A stretch of DNA of 64,000 bases, taken from contig NZ_CP046907.1 of assembly GCF_014083985.1 (NCBI RefSeq), positions 5,838,501-5,902,500 on the forward strand, read 5' to 3'. Under the pieces are notes generated by a model. It made no database searches. It saw only the letters and a program-made list of their open reading frames with translations, and had not been told where the DNA came from. Made by a program: the position numbers and the translations under genes. How positions within the stretch are numbered: position 1 is the first letter of the stretch; the number at the start of each line of letters is the position of its first letter. This stretch comes from Streptomyces sp. SCUT-3. Lineage in GTDB: Bacteria; Actinomycetota; Actinomycetes; Streptomycetales; Streptomycetaceae. Positions 53,550 to 62,617 of this stretch are shown piece after piece.

Positions 53550-54655
53550 TGGACTTCGACCTCAGCGAGGAGCAGGAGGCGGTCCGGGGCCTGGCCGAGC
53601 AGGTCTTCGCCGGATGCGCCGGCATCGACCGGGTGCGGGCGGTGGAGCAGACCGAGGACCGCATCGACGAGGAGCTGTGGAAGGAGCTGGCCGGCACCGG
53701 CCTGCTCTCCCTCGCCCTGCCGGAGCGGTTCGGCGGCGCCGGCCTGGGCCTGGTGGAACTGTGCGTGCTGCTGCGCGAGCAGGGCCGCACGGTGGCCCCC
53801 GTGCCGCTGTGGCCGGCGCTGCTCGGCGCGCTCGCGGTGGCCGGGCACGGCAGCCCCGAGCAGCAGCAGGCGTGGCTGCCGCGCACCGCCGACGGCTCGC
53901 TGCGGCTGACCCTGGCCCTGGAGGAGTTCGGCCCCGCCGACCCGGCCGCGCCCGCCACCGTGGCGGTCCGCGACGGCGACCTGTGGCGGCTGACCGGAAG
54001 CAAGGCCGCCGTCCCCGCGCTGCACGGCGCCCGGCGGGTCGTGGTCTCCGCCACCGGTCCGGACGGCCCGGCGCTCTTCCTGCTCGACCCGGCGGAGCGG
54101 GGCGTCACCGCGGAGCGGGCCGAGACCACCACCCGCGAGATCAGCAGCCACCTCGCCCTGGACGGCGCCGTCGCCGAGCCGCTGGGCGGCCCCGGCGCCC
54201 TCGCCGCGCTGCTGGACCGCGTCCGCACCGCGCTGGCCGCGGTGCAGGTCGGGGTCGCCGAGGGCGCCCTGCGGCAGGCCGCAACCTATCTGGCCGAACG
54301 GGAGCAGTTCGGCCGCCCGCTGGCCACCTTCCAGGCCGTCGCCCACCAGGTCGCCGACTGCTACATCGACATCGAGGCGATGCGGGTCACCCTCTGGCAG
54401 GCCGCCTGGCTGATCGACCGGGGCGAGGACCCGGGCACGGCCGTGCTGGTCGCCAAGTGGTGGGCGGACGACGCCGGCCAGCGGGTGGTGCACCGGGTGG
54501 TGCACCTGCACGGCGGCATGGGCGTCGACGTGGACTACCCCGTCCACCGCCACCTGCTGTGGGGCAAGCAGATCGCCGGCACCCTCGGCAGCGCCGGAGC
54601 CGACCTGGACCGCCTGGGCGCCCTGCTCGCCGCCGGCACGGGGGCCGCCTCGTGA
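53549..54655 (+). CDS. chsE1: Acyl-CoA dehydrogenase ChsE1 (FadE28)-like
   Basis: 368-residue acyl-CoA dehydrogenase homologue with divergent FAD-binding middle region (LALEEFGPADPAAPATVAVR). EREQFGRPLATFQAVAHQVA and HLHGGMGVDVDYPVHRHLLW are typical. It is the probable partner of ChsE2; in such heteromers only one FAD site forms per pair, which fits the poorer cofactor motifs here. Unlike in mycobacteria, where fadE28 and fadE29 are adjacent, it lies between chsH2 and chsH1. Coupled to neighbours by TGATG and GTGA. Confidence 0.85.
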   Translation: MDFDLSEEQEAVRGLAEQVFAGCAGIDRVRAVEQTEDRIDEELWKELAGTGLLSLALPERFGGAGLGLVELCVLLREQGRTVAPVPLWPALLGALAVAGHGSPEQQQAWLPRTADGSLRLTLALEEFGPADPAAPATVAVRDGDLWRLTGSKAAVPALHGARRVVVSATGPDGPALFLLDPAERGVTAERAETTTREISSHLALDGAVAEPLGGPGALAALLDRVRTALAAVQVGVAEGALRQAATYLAEREQFGRPLATFQAVAHQVADCYIDIEAMRVTLWQAAWLIDRGEDPGTAVLVAKWWADDAGQRVVHRVVHLHGGMGVDVDYPVHRHLLWGKQIAGTLGSAGADLDRLGALLAAGTGAAS

Positions 54656-55095
54656 CGACCGCCCCCGCCCCCGCGCCCACCGCAGGCACGGTCGCCGTCG
54701 GCGACCGGCTGCCGGAGCTGGAGATCCCGGTCACCCGCACCCTGATCGTGGCCACCGCGATCGCGAGCCGGGACTACCAGGACGTGCACCACGACCCCGA
54801 ACTGGCCCGGACGCGCGGCTCCCGGGACGTGTTCATGAACATCCTCACCACCAACGGGCTGGTCGGCCGCTTCGTCACCGACTGGGCCGGGCCCCGGGCG
54901 GTGCTGCGCGCGGTGCGCGTCCGGCTGGGCGCGCCCAATTACCCCGGCGACACCATGACGCTCACCGGCGAGGTCACCGCCGTGGCGGACGACGGCCTGG
55001 TCGAGGTGCGCGTCCGGGGCGCCAACGGGCTCGGCGACCACGTCACCGGCACGGTCGCCGTCCGCCTCGCGAAGGAAGAGGGAGGGGAGTCCTGA
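54652..55095 (+). CDS. chsH1: ChsH1: MaoC-like hydratase subunit
   Basis: 147-residue single-hotdog MaoC protein. ASRDYQDVHHDPELARTRGS places the catalytic Asp and His as in hydratase-2 enzymes, and NILTTNGLVGRFVTDW follows. With ChsH2 it hydrates the enoyl-CoA made by ChsE1-ChsE2, giving the 17-hydroxy-C22-CoA used by Ltp2. GTG overlaps the chsE1 stop (GTGA) and its own stop overlaps ltp2 (TGATG). Confidence 0.88.
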   Translation: MTTAPAPAPTAGTVAVGDRLPELEIPVTRTLIVATAIASRDYQDVHHDPELARTRGSRDVFMNILTTNGLVGRFVTDWAGPRAVLRAVRVRLGAPNYPGDTMTLTGEVTAVADDGLVEVRVRGANGLGDHVTGTVAVRLAKEEGGES

Positions 55096-56282
55096 TGGCC
55101 TCTTCGCCGACCAGTCCGCTCTCCGGTGCCGCCGCCATCGTCGGCATCGGGGCCACCGAGTTCTCCAAGGACTCCGGGCGCAGCGAGCTCCAGCTCGCCT
55201 GCGAGGCCGTGCTCGCCGCCCTCGACGACGCCGGGATCGGCCCGGAGGAGGTGGACGGCCTGACCACCTTCACCATGGAGGGCAACCCGGAGATCGCCGT
55301 CGCCCGCTCCTGCGGCATCGGCGAACTGTCCTTCTTCTCCCGCGTCGGCTACGGCGGCGGCGCGGCCTGCGCCACCGTGCAGCAGGCCGCGATGGCGGTG
55401 GCCACCGGCGCCGCGCAGGTGGTGGTCTGCTACCGGGCGTTCAACGAGCGCTCCGGGGAGCGGTTCGGCACCGGCATGCAGGACCGGCCGATGGCCTCCA
55501 CCGCCGACCGGGCGCAGTACTCCTGGTTCACCCCCTTCGGGCTGCTCACCCCCGCCCAGTGGGTGGCGATGTTCGCCCGCCGCTACATGCACCGGTACGG
55601 CGCCACCGGCGACGACTTCGGGAGAGTGGCGGTGGTGGCGCGCAAGCACGCCGCGAACAACCCGGCGGCCTGGTTCCACGGCAGGCCGATCACGCTGGAG
55701 GACCACCGGAACTCCCGCTGGATCGCCGAGCCGCTGCGCCTGCTGGACTGCTGCCAGGAGACCGACGGCGGCCAGGCCCTGGTCGTCGTCTCCGCCGAAC
55801 GCGCCCGCGACCTGCGGCACAAGCCCGCGATCGTCCGGGCCGCAGCCCAGGGGTCCGGCGAGGACCAGCAGATGATGACCAGCTACTACCGTCCCGACAT
55901 CACCGGCATCCCCGAGATGGGCCTGGTGGGCCGCCAGCTGTACGCGCAGAGCGGCCTGACCCCGAACGACGTCCAGGCGGCGGTGCTCTACGACCACTTC
56001 ACCCCGCTGGTGCTGCCCCAACTGGAGGAACTGGGCTTCTGCAAGCCCGGCGAGGCCAAGGACTTCATCGCCGACGGTCACCTGGAACTCGGCGGCCGGC
56101 TGCCGTCCAACACCCACGGCGGCCAGATCGGCGAGGCCTACCTGCACGGCGTCAACGGCATCGCCGAGGGCGTCCGGCTGATCCGCGGCACCTCGTACAA
56201 CCAGCCCGAGGACGTGCACAACGTCCTCGTCACCGCCGGCACCGCGGTGCCCACCAGCGCGCTGATCCTCGGCGCCGAATGA
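55095..56282 (+). CDS. ltp2: Steroid-CoA aldolase Ltp2
   Basis: 395-residue thiolase-fold protein of the lipid-transfer group that has lost thiolase Cys chemistry: the CATGS region of true thiolases is replaced by GGGAACATVQQAAMAVATGA, and the C-terminal region is SNTHGGQIGEAYLHGVNGIA. Ltp2 is a retroaldolase that removes propionyl-CoA from the 17-hydroxy steroid-CoA, leaving the 17-ketone. It needs the DUF35 domain of ChsH2, encoded two genes upstream (chsE1 and chsH1 lie between). Last gene of the operon; an 18-bp-stem hairpin follows. Confidence 0.9.
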   Translation: MASSPTSPLSGAAAIVGIGATEFSKDSGRSELQLACEAVLAALDDAGIGPEEVDGLTTFTMEGNPEIAVARSCGIGELSFFSRVGYGGGAACATVQQAAMAVATGAAQVVVCYRAFNERSGERFGTGMQDRPMASTADRAQYSWFTPFGLLTPAQWVAMFARRYMHRYGATGDDFGRVAVVARKHAANNPAAWFHGRPITLEDHRNSRWIAEPLRLLDCCQETDGGQALVVVSAERARDLRHKPAIVRAAAQGSGEDQQMMTSYYRPDITGIPEMGLVGRQLYAQSGLTPNDVQAAVLYDHFTPLVLPQLEELGFCKPGEAKDFIADGHLELGGRLPSNTHGGQIGEAYLHGVNGIAEGVRLIRGTSYNQPEDVHNVLVTAGTAVPTSALILGAE

Positions 56283-56284
56283 CC

Positions 56285-56344
56285 GCGCACGGCGGGCCCC
56301 GGCAGCCTTTCACTGCCGTCCCGGCTCCGGGGCCCGCCGTGCGC
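56285..56344 (+). terminator. Hairpin after ltp2, end of steroid locus
   Basis: 18-bp perfect stem (56285-56302 with 56327-56344) and a 24-nt loop, beginning two bases after the stop. Confidence 0.6.
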
Positions 56345-56514
56345 AGCCGGTCGCGTGCAGCCGGCCGTGCGAGGGCGTGCCGCGCACCGCAGCCCGCCCG
56401 GTCGACCGGCTCCGGCGAGAGGCGGCGGGCGCGAACGCGCACCACGCTGGAAGGACGACCCACCGACCGGAACCGGACCCCGCGCCCCGGCCGGCCGCCG
56501 AGGAGCACCACCGC

Positions 56515-57141
56515 ATGGTGCAACCGCTGCCCGGCCCGTTGGCGGAGACGCTCTCGCTGCTGGACCACTACGGCTACCCGGCCCTGGGCGGGCTGGTCTT
56601 CGCGGAGGACTTCGGCCTGCCTGTGCCGGGAGAGACCGCGCTGATCGCCGCGGCCGTGTCCGCGGGAGCCGGACGGCTGAACGTCGTGGCCGTGGGCGTC
56701 GTCGCGGCGGTCGCCGCGATCGCCGGGGACAACGTCGGCTACCTCATCGGCCGCCTCGGCGGCCCTCCCTTCGTCCACCGCTGGGGCCGCTACGTCCTGC
56801 TCACTCCCGAGCGCTTCCGGCGCGCCGAGGCGTTCTTCGACCGGCACGGCGGCGCGGTCGTCGCCGGGGCCCGCTTCGTCGAGGGGCTGCGCCAGACCAA
56901 CGGCATCGTGGCCGGTGCCGTCGGCATGCCGTGGAAGCGGTTCCTGGCCTTCAACGCCCTGGGCGCCGCCCTGTGGGCCGGGGTGTGGACGGTCGTCGGC
57001 TACACCGCGGGGACCCGCATCGCCACCCTCCACCGCTACCTCACCCGCTGGCACACCTTCGCGCTCGCCGCCCTGGCGGCCGCGGCCGCGGTGCTCCTCG
57101 TCCGGGCCCTGATCCGCCGACGGCGGCGACCCCGCACCTGA
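56515..57141 (+). CDS. DedA-family membrane protein
   Basis: 208-residue polytopic membrane protein. EDFGLPVPGETALIAAA is the DedA E-x2-G-LP-x-PGE motif and ARFVEGLRQTNGIVAGAVGM corresponds to the second conserved G-R-x(n)-G-x3-M segment. DedA proteins are linked to undecaprenyl-phosphate and lipid translocation in the cytoplasmic membrane. ATG 56515 follows GAGGAG. It stands alone between the steroid locus and convergent genes; a weak 7-bp hairpin (57183-57201) lies beyond it. Confidence 0.9.
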   Translation: MVQPLPGPLAETLSLLDHYGYPALGGLVFAEDFGLPVPGETALIAAAVSAGAGRLNVVAVGVVAAVAAIAGDNVGYLIGRLGGPPFVHRWGRYVLLTPERFRRAEAFFDRHGGAVVAGARFVEGLRQTNGIVAGAVGMPWKRFLAFNALGAALWAGVWTVVGYTAGTRIATLHRYLTRWHTFALAALAAAAAVLLVRALIRRRRRPRT

Positions 57142-57208
57142 AGCGGAGCCGCCGCCCCGCGCCGAGATTCCCGACGGTCCCTGCAGCCCCGGCCGGGCTG
57201 CGTGCGGG

Positions 57209-57742
57209 TCAGGCCCCGACCGTCCCGTCGATGCCCTCGCGCAGGAAATCGGCGTGTCCGTTGTGCCGGGCGTACTCGTGGATCAGGTGGAGCATCACCA
57301 GCCGCAGCGAGACGTCCTCGCCCCACCGGGGCTGGTGGCCGGTCACGTCGAGCGACTCGGCCTCCCGCTCGATCCTGCGCGCGTGCTCCACCTCCCCCCG
57401 CCAGGCGTCGAAAGCCTCCGAACGGGTGGACGAGGACGCGTCGTACGCCGCCTGGTAGTCGCCCTCGTCCGACCACACCAGCGGAACGTCCTCCCCGTTG
57501 ATCACGCGGCGGAACCACGCGCGCTCCACCTCGGCCATGTGCCGCACCAGGCCCAGCAGGGAGAGCGTCGAGGGCGGCATGGAGCGGCGGCGCAGTTCCT
57601 CGTCGGAGAGGCCGTCGCACTTCATGGCGAGGGTGGCGCGGTGGTATTCGAGGAAGGCGCGCAGCGTCTCGCGCTCGCCCCCGCGCAGGGGCGGGCCGAC
57701 GCGTTCGGCGGCCGCCGTGGTCTGTTCCGGGTCCTTGTGCAC
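57209..57742 (-). CDS. DinB/DUF664 family protein
   Basis: 177-residue helical-bundle protein of the DinB superfamily (DUF664 branch). ETLRAFLEYHRATLAMKCDG, LGLVRHMAEVERAWFRRVIN and MLHLIHEYARHNGHADFLRE show the His pattern (H in VRHMAEVE, HEYARHNGH) of the metal-binding site. Some relatives are mycothiol- or bacillithiol-dependent transferases; others have no known role. The start is uncertain: GTG 57742 gives a family-like N-terminus but no clear ribosome site is seen. Confidence 0.85.
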   Translation of the reverse strand: MHKDPEQTTAAAERVGPPLRGGERETLRAFLEYHRATLAMKCDGLSDEELRRRSMPPSTLSLLGLVRHMAEVERAWFRRVINGEDVPLVWSDEGDYQAAYDASSSTRSEAFDAWRGEVEHARRIEREAESLDVTGHQPRWGEDVSLRLVMLHLIHEYARHNGHADFLREGIDGTVGA

Positions 57743-57936
57743 GCCGACGATGGTGCCCCGCCGAAGGGCCCCGCCGCAGCGGTCCGGCGCAATCCGCCAC
57801 GGACCCGCGGCGACGGGGCCGTGCACTGCGGGGCGTTCGCCCGGGAGCACCGGGCCGGGGCAGGGGGAGTGGCGGGCCGGCGCCGGGGGAGGGGCGGAGC
57901 GGGCCCGCCCTGCCCCTGCCGCCGGCGCCGGAACGG

Positions 57937-58302
57937 CTACTTCGCCACGAACTGCGCCAGGACCGCCTGGACCTCGTAGATGTCGACGCTCTTGGTGAAG
58001 GTCTTCCGTACCGGAACGGGGTTGCCGGAGATCCAGATGTTGAGCTCCGCCTCCAGGTCGAAGGTGCCGGCGGTCTCCACCGAGAAGTGCGTGATGCTCT
58101 TGTAGGGAAGGGAGTGGTACTCCACCTTCTTGCCCGTGATCCCCTGCTTGTCGACGAGGATGAGGCGCCGGTCGGTGAAGAGCATGGTGTCGCGCACCAA
58201 CAGGTAAGCGGCGTGCACCTGTTCGTCCTGCCCCAGCAGCCGCGCGTAGTCCTGCTGCGCCGCGACCGGATCGACGGTGTGTGCGTCCCCGAAGAGCCCC
58301 AT
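57937..58302 (-). CDS. Bacterial PH-domain protein
   Basis: 121-residue protein widely conserved in actinomycetes, with a single bacterial PH-like domain. MGLFGDAHTVDP at the start, MLFTDRRLILVDKQGITGKK and the SLPYKSITHFSVETAGTFDL strand pattern are typical. No enzymatic site is seen; roles are unknown. ATG 58302 was preferred, with GGGGGA upstream; an in-frame ATG at 58314 would add four residues. Monocistronic. Confidence 0.85.
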   Translation of the reverse strand: MGLFGDAHTVDPVAAQQDYARLLGQDEQVHAAYLLVRDTMLFTDRRLILVDKQGITGKKVEYHSLPYKSITHFSVETAGTFDLEAELNIWISGNPVPVRKTFTKSVDIYEVQAVLAQFVAK

Positions 58303-58528
58303 GGCATCCCCCATCTGTTTCGAAGTCGTGCAGTCCTCGCACCCTATAACGGCAGTTGACGCCGTATCCGGCAAAGCAATGGGCGCTGCGCGCCGCGCCC
58401 CGGGAGTACCGCGGCGGTCGCGACTGCCGGCCAACGTCCCGGGCGTGGACATCAGAGGGAGGCTTGTGGGTCTTTGCATGGTTCTGGGTCGACAGTGAAC
58501 CCACGCCGGCCCCGCGTCGGAACGCTCT

Positions 58529-60772
58529 TCATGAGCGGGGTGGTGGCACGGGGTGGGTGGCGAGGTGGTCCTGGAGTTCACGATGGCGGAACTGCCATGC
58601 GGTCCCGGACACGCGCAGGATGCCCAGTTCGTAGCAGACGTCGAGGAAGCGCCCCAGCCGCCACGGCAGTTTCCTGCGTGTGTACAGGAGGAGCGCGAAA
58701 TACCGCAGGGCTGCCGAGCCGCCTGCGACAGGGATACCAAAAATGAACGCCCCGATCATTAACCCGAAAAAGGACACCGTCAAAAAGGGAAGATCCCCAA
58801 AACTGGTTCCGTAAATGGTGTTGAACGCGAGCAGGCTTACGAGCCCGGACAAGAACGTGGCCGCGACCGCTGTCACGGGTCCGAACACGACTGCAGCCGT
58901 GAGGTCCATGCGGATGAGGTGATGGGGAAGGACTCCCGCTTGCTCCTGTTTACTCATGAGTCCGCGCGCGAGACCGACCGCGAGCCCTGTCGCGAGCCCG
59001 AACCCCAGGCCCACCACGAGGCTGTCCTGGAGCAGCCGCGGGGCACTGGCCTCATCCGTCTCGTAGAAGAGGCCGAAGATGCTGTAGAACAGGCCGAAGA
59101 AGATCAGGAAACCGATCGAGAAACCGACCGTGGAACCCAGTGCGAGAGCGCGTCGGCCGGTAGGGGTGCGAAGGCGGCCAAGGTCGATCCGCCATGGCTT
59201 CGGCCATGCTGGACGGTAGAGCACCGTGAAACAGAGGAGGAACGCCCATAGCACCACCAGTTCGAAGTCGTCACCCGGCACCAGAAGCCCGGCAGGACTG
59301 ACCAGTAGGAGTGGCGCCGCCACGGCCAGAACACGTTCGGTCCACCGTGTCCGATGCTTCCCGCCCAAGGGCCACAGTTCGTGGAGAACCAGGTCGGTGC
59401 TGCTCAGCGCATGCCCTGCGACGCATCGGGGTGGGCCGTCTTGAGGGCCGCTGTTGTCATTGAGGTAGCGGGCGAGGAAGGCCAAGCGGCGCCAGACGGC
59501 GTCGGCGGTGTCAGTGCCCGACGGCCGGGGGGTGCCGTCCGATCCCCAGTGGCGTGCGGCCACCGCGGCGCCGATGTACCGGTCCAAGAGGTACTCGTAA
59601 AGATGCCCGCCGAGGGCCAGCACGAGGAGATCACCGGGGTCACGCAGGTATCCCCCGTCGGCGGTGCGTTCCTCGAAGACGGTGGCGGCCAGGGTCAGGC
59701 GCCAGGGTGTGTCCAGTGTCTCGGCCAGCAGGGTGTGTTCCGGCTGAACGGTGCCGGCCGGACCCGCCGTCACCGTGTCCAGGGCGGAGAGAACCGGCTG
59801 CCAGCGGGCTCGACCCCGCTCCGTGCCGGCGACGCGTTGGGACAAGTAGCGGTGAGCGCGGGAGGCGTCGACGCGGGCCACGGCAATGTGTGCCACGATT
59901 CGGGGTTCCGTTCCTGCTTCCACCAGGGCCTGATAGTGGGCGTGCCGGCAGGTCACGACGACCGGGCAGTGTTCGCCACCGTGCTCGAACCGTTCGACGC
60001 AGCGAAGGAGGGCGGCGGCGCGTGAGGTGTAGCCGGGGGTCGTGCCCGGGTCCATTTCGTCCAGACCGTCGATGACCGGCAGAACGAGATTGGCGTCCAC
60101 CAGGCGGGCGGCTTCGCGGCGGGGAAGACGGTAGACGTCGGTCAGGTGTGTCCGTAGCCAGTCACGTATGTCGCTGCCGGGCCAGGATGCCGCGGTCAGT
60201 CGTACCGGCACCGGCTCCTGCGGGGAACGTTCCTTGGCCAAGCCCAGAATCAGGGACAGGGCAAGCACGGTTTTGCCTGTTCCCGCGTCACCGCCGCTCT
60301 GCCCGTCCCGGCCCTCGGACGGCGTACCGGTGATGACCACCCGCCCGGGCCGCAGGCCCCGGTAGTAGTCGGCGACCCCCTCCAACGTTCCGTCGGCGCG
60401 CGGACTGCTCATCCCTGTGGCCGTGACCGTGAAAGCGAGGTCGATCCGCCCGTCCGGCGCTGCCCGTCCACTGCCGAGCAACTGCCGGTACTGCGCGCCC
60501 TCCACCCGCGCCACCAGTCCGGCGAGTTCCTCCGCGATCACCGAGGCCGTGTGCTGGTTCTGCAGGGCCTGGATTCCCGCCCACGCTCCCCATCCCCCGA
60601 GGACCACACCCACCAGGCTGGGCAGGAGGGCAAGCACCCCCGCCGGGTCGGGCTTCTCCCCCTTGGTCTGCGGCAGCGCATCCACCGTCCACCACAGGCC
60701 GACCAAGCACACCGCAACGCTTAACACCACTGCCGAGACTCCCCCGGCCCGCCCTCGACGCATCATGGGCAC
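58529..60772 (-). CDS. Membrane-anchored NACHT-domain NTPase
   Basis: 747-residue STAND-class protein. Two N-terminal helices (VSAVVLSVAVCLVGLWW; LLPSLVGVVLGGWGAWAG) precede a cytoplasmic stretch and a NACHT module: Walker A GGDAGTGKT (near residue 162), Walker B VLPVIDGLDEMD and VVVTCRHAHY sensor. After the NTPase come several membrane helices (GFSIGFLIFFGLFYSIFGLF; DLPFLTVSFFGLMIGAFIFG) and a soluble end. The P-loop is preceded by an unusual Gly/Ser/Asp-rich insert (SEGRDGQSGG). Such proteins are common in Streptomyces with unknown targets; some bacterial NACHT proteins are anti-phage. The C-terminal membrane part is less GC-rich than its surroundings, hinting at separate ancestry. GTG 60772 is assumed; ATG 60766 or 60763 are alternatives. 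Confidence 0.85.
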   Translation of the reverse strand: MPMMRRGRAGGVSAVVLSVAVCLVGLWWTVDALPQTKGEKPDPAGVLALLPSLVGVVLGGWGAWAGIQALQNQHTASVIAEELAGLVARVEGAQYRQLLGSGRAAPDGRIDLAFTVTATGMSSPRADGTLEGVADYYRGLRPGRVVITGTPSEGRDGQSGGDAGTGKTVLALSLILGLAKERSPQEPVPVRLTAASWPGSDIRDWLRTHLTDVYRLPRREAARLVDANLVLPVIDGLDEMDPGTTPGYTSRAAALLRCVERFEHGGEHCPVVVTCRHAHYQALVEAGTEPRIVAHIAVARVDASRAHRYLSQRVAGTERGRARWQPVLSALDTVTAGPAGTVQPEHTLLAETLDTPWRLTLAATVFEERTADGGYLRDPGDLLVLALGGHLYEYLLDRYIGAAVAARHWGSDGTPRPSGTDTADAVWRRLAFLARYLNDNSGPQDGPPRCVAGHALSSTDLVLHELWPLGGKHRTRWTERVLAVAAPLLLVSPAGLLVPGDDFELVVLWAFLLCFTVLYRPAWPKPWRIDLGRLRTPTGRRALALGSTVGFSIGFLIFFGLFYSIFGLFYETDEASAPRLLQDSLVVGLGFGLATGLAVGLARGLMSKQEQAGVLPHHLIRMDLTAAVVFGPVTAVAATFLSGLVSLLAFNTIYGTSFGDLPFLTVSFFGLMIGAFIFGIPVAGGSAALRYFALLLYTRRKLPWRLGRFLDVCYELGILRVSGTAWQFRHRELQDHLATHPVPPPRS

Positions 60773-60950
60773 ATCATGACTCAGGGAACGGTCACGATCC
60801 TCTGGCTCACCGGAGTGAAGCAGCCCGGGCCTGTTGGAGGCTCGACCCCGAGCGGGCGATTATGAGATATGGGCGATTCCGTTATCACCTGATGGTGCAG
60901 AGGGGGCGGTTTCTTCCGGGCCGGGGGGTGTAGTTCGATGGGCTGGCCGG

Positions 60951-61182
60951 GTGAGTGAACGGAAGCCGTATCCGAGTGAATCGTCGGACGAGCAGTGGGC
61001 TTGTCTCCCGCGCGACCTGCCGCCCAAGAGCGCGACGTATTGCTACTTCGCAGCCTGGCGGGACGACGGAACCGCCCAGGTCATTCACGAGCTCCTGTGC
61101 GGCCAGATCCGTGAACGCGCCCGGCAATCAGAGGACCCGACCCTGGTGGTCCTGGACACCCAGAGTGTCCACGTGGCCACTG
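60951..61182 (+). mobile_element. IS5-family transposase N-terminal remnant
   Basis: Frame from GTG 60951 reads [13 protein letters not shown], the start of IS5-group transposases, then jumps to [20 protein letters not shown] and [11 protein letters not shown], the part just before the DDE domain with its first Asp. About 50-60 residues that normally lie between these segments are missing, so it is internally deleted as well as truncated. Not functional. Confidence 0.75.
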
Positions 61183-61525
61183 GGGTCCCTGCCCGCCCAC
61201 CTGCGCGGCTCCCTCACCTGGGACCAGGGCAGCGAGATGGCACGCCACCAGCAGTTCAGCATGGCCACCGGCATGCCCGTCCACTTCTGCGACCCGGCCT
61301 CGCCCTGGCAACGCGGCTCGAACGAGAACACCAACGGACTCCTGCGCCAGTACTTCCCCAAGGGCACCGACCTGAGCGTCCACAGTCCCGAAGACCTCGA
61401 ACACGTCGCCCAGGAACTCAACGGCCGCCCACGCAAGACGCTCGGCTGGGACACCCCAGCCGAGCGTCTACGTGATCTACTCACCACCTGAAACCAAGTG
61501 GTGTTGCGACGACCCCTTGAACCCA
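61183..61525 (+). mobile_element. IS30-family transposase C-terminal remnant with right end
   Basis: From 61183 another frame gives [40 protein letters not shown] and [16 protein letters not shown], the end of the IS30 DDE domain (second Asp and final Glu), ending at a stop at 61491. GGTGTTGCGACGACCCCTTGA (from ~61501) looks like the IS30 right inverted repeat. It is joined directly to the IS5-like piece. The left half is absent. Confidence 0.75.
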
Positions 61526-61717
61526 AGAGAGAGGTGCCGGGGGCCGCCGTGTGCGTTGTGCCGTTTCGCCGGTCCGGCCGGGCCGGGCCGAGTGCGGCGT
61601 GGTCGCACGGGAGGTCCGGGGGTCAGAGGCCGGTGCGGGAGGGTGCCGCTGCCGGTGACCCGCGGTCGGTGCGGGGGCCGGGTGCCGCTCGCGGCGCGGC
61701 CCGTGGAGCGGGCGGGA

Positions 61718-62041
61718 TCACATCACCCACTCGATCCTCTCCACTGTGTCGTTCTCCTGCGAGGGCTCTTCCATGCTCTCGCCGGCCCGCAGGACCCGGG
61801 TCTTCGTGCGGCTGATCAGCTTCGCGTCGCTCTGCGTCATGTTGACCCAGGAGGACACGTTCCTGGCCATGCTGCTGCTGCCCACGGGCAGCCGGGAGAG
61901 GTCGACGTCGTACCCCGCGCCGACTCCGTAGGCCGGGCCCTGACGCCTGTAGTCGCGCCACATGCCGAGGGTTCCCGGAGGGCACTCGCTGCCGGTGATC
62001 TCGACGACGCCGGGGGGCAGCTGAGTGTGCTGAGTGGTCAT
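61718..62041 (-). CDS. Small beta/gamma-crystallin or I36-inhibitor-like protein
   Basis: 107-residue protein. GVGAGYDVDLSRLPVGSSSM followed by ARNVSSWVNMTQSDAKL has the [DN]-(L)-(S)...-SSM-N-xSSW pattern of the peptidase inhibitor I36 / crystallin-like family common in Streptomyces. Those are normally secreted, but no signal peptide is seen here. ATG 62041 follows an ACGGAG sequence. The role is unknown. It lies between IS scars and a kinase gene; region 61526-61717 holds no gene. Confidence 0.65.
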   Translation of the reverse strand: MTTQHTQLPPGVVEITGSECPPGTLGMWRDYRRQGPAYGVGAGYDVDLSRLPVGSSSMARNVSSWVNMTQSDAKLISRTKTRVLRAGESMEEPSQENDTVERIEWVM

Positions 62042-62617
62042 GCTCGTACTCCGTTCCTGCGTCCCGCCGCTTCAGGGGCGGGAGCGGTCTCCCTCAACTT
62101 CCCCCCGCACGGGGGAAACCGCCTTCCGAACGGGGGACGGGCAGGGCCGTTCGGAGTACCACTGACTCGATGGTGTGAACCGTGCGTACGGGCGGGCCGG
62201 GGCCCCGCCGAGGAGAGGGGGGAGAGGCCCTGCCGGATCCCCGGCCGCGGGCCGCCGGACGGAACCTGTGCCCGGTCGGTCTCCGAGGCGCGGTCGTGGG
62301 ACGCCGCCGGCAGCGCGAGGACCTTGCCGAGCTGCTCGCGCGCCCCTTCGTCGGCGATGGTTCCGTCCGCGCCGGTGTGGCCGAGCACCGTCCGCAGCGT
62401 GGCCTCCGCACCCCGCCCCCGGCCGGGGGGCGGCCGCGTTGACCCGGGCGGCCCGGTGCTCCGTAGGATTTCCGGGGACTCCGGGGGACCCGAACCGCAC
62501 GGCCCGGGGGCGGTGCGCGCGCCCTGCGGCGCGCGGCCCGTCCGGCGTCTCCGTCCCGTACCGGGCGGGGTCGTGGGGCGTGGCACGGGCCCGCCGCACG
62601 CCATCGGGAAGGATGCG
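62042..62617. other. Intergenic region without a convincing gene
   Basis: No protein family signal in either strand. It has a 9-bp inverted repeat (62125-62133 with 62147-62155, arm TCCGAACGG) in the probable promoter region of the minus-strand small gene. Otherwise nothing notable. Confidence 0.5.
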
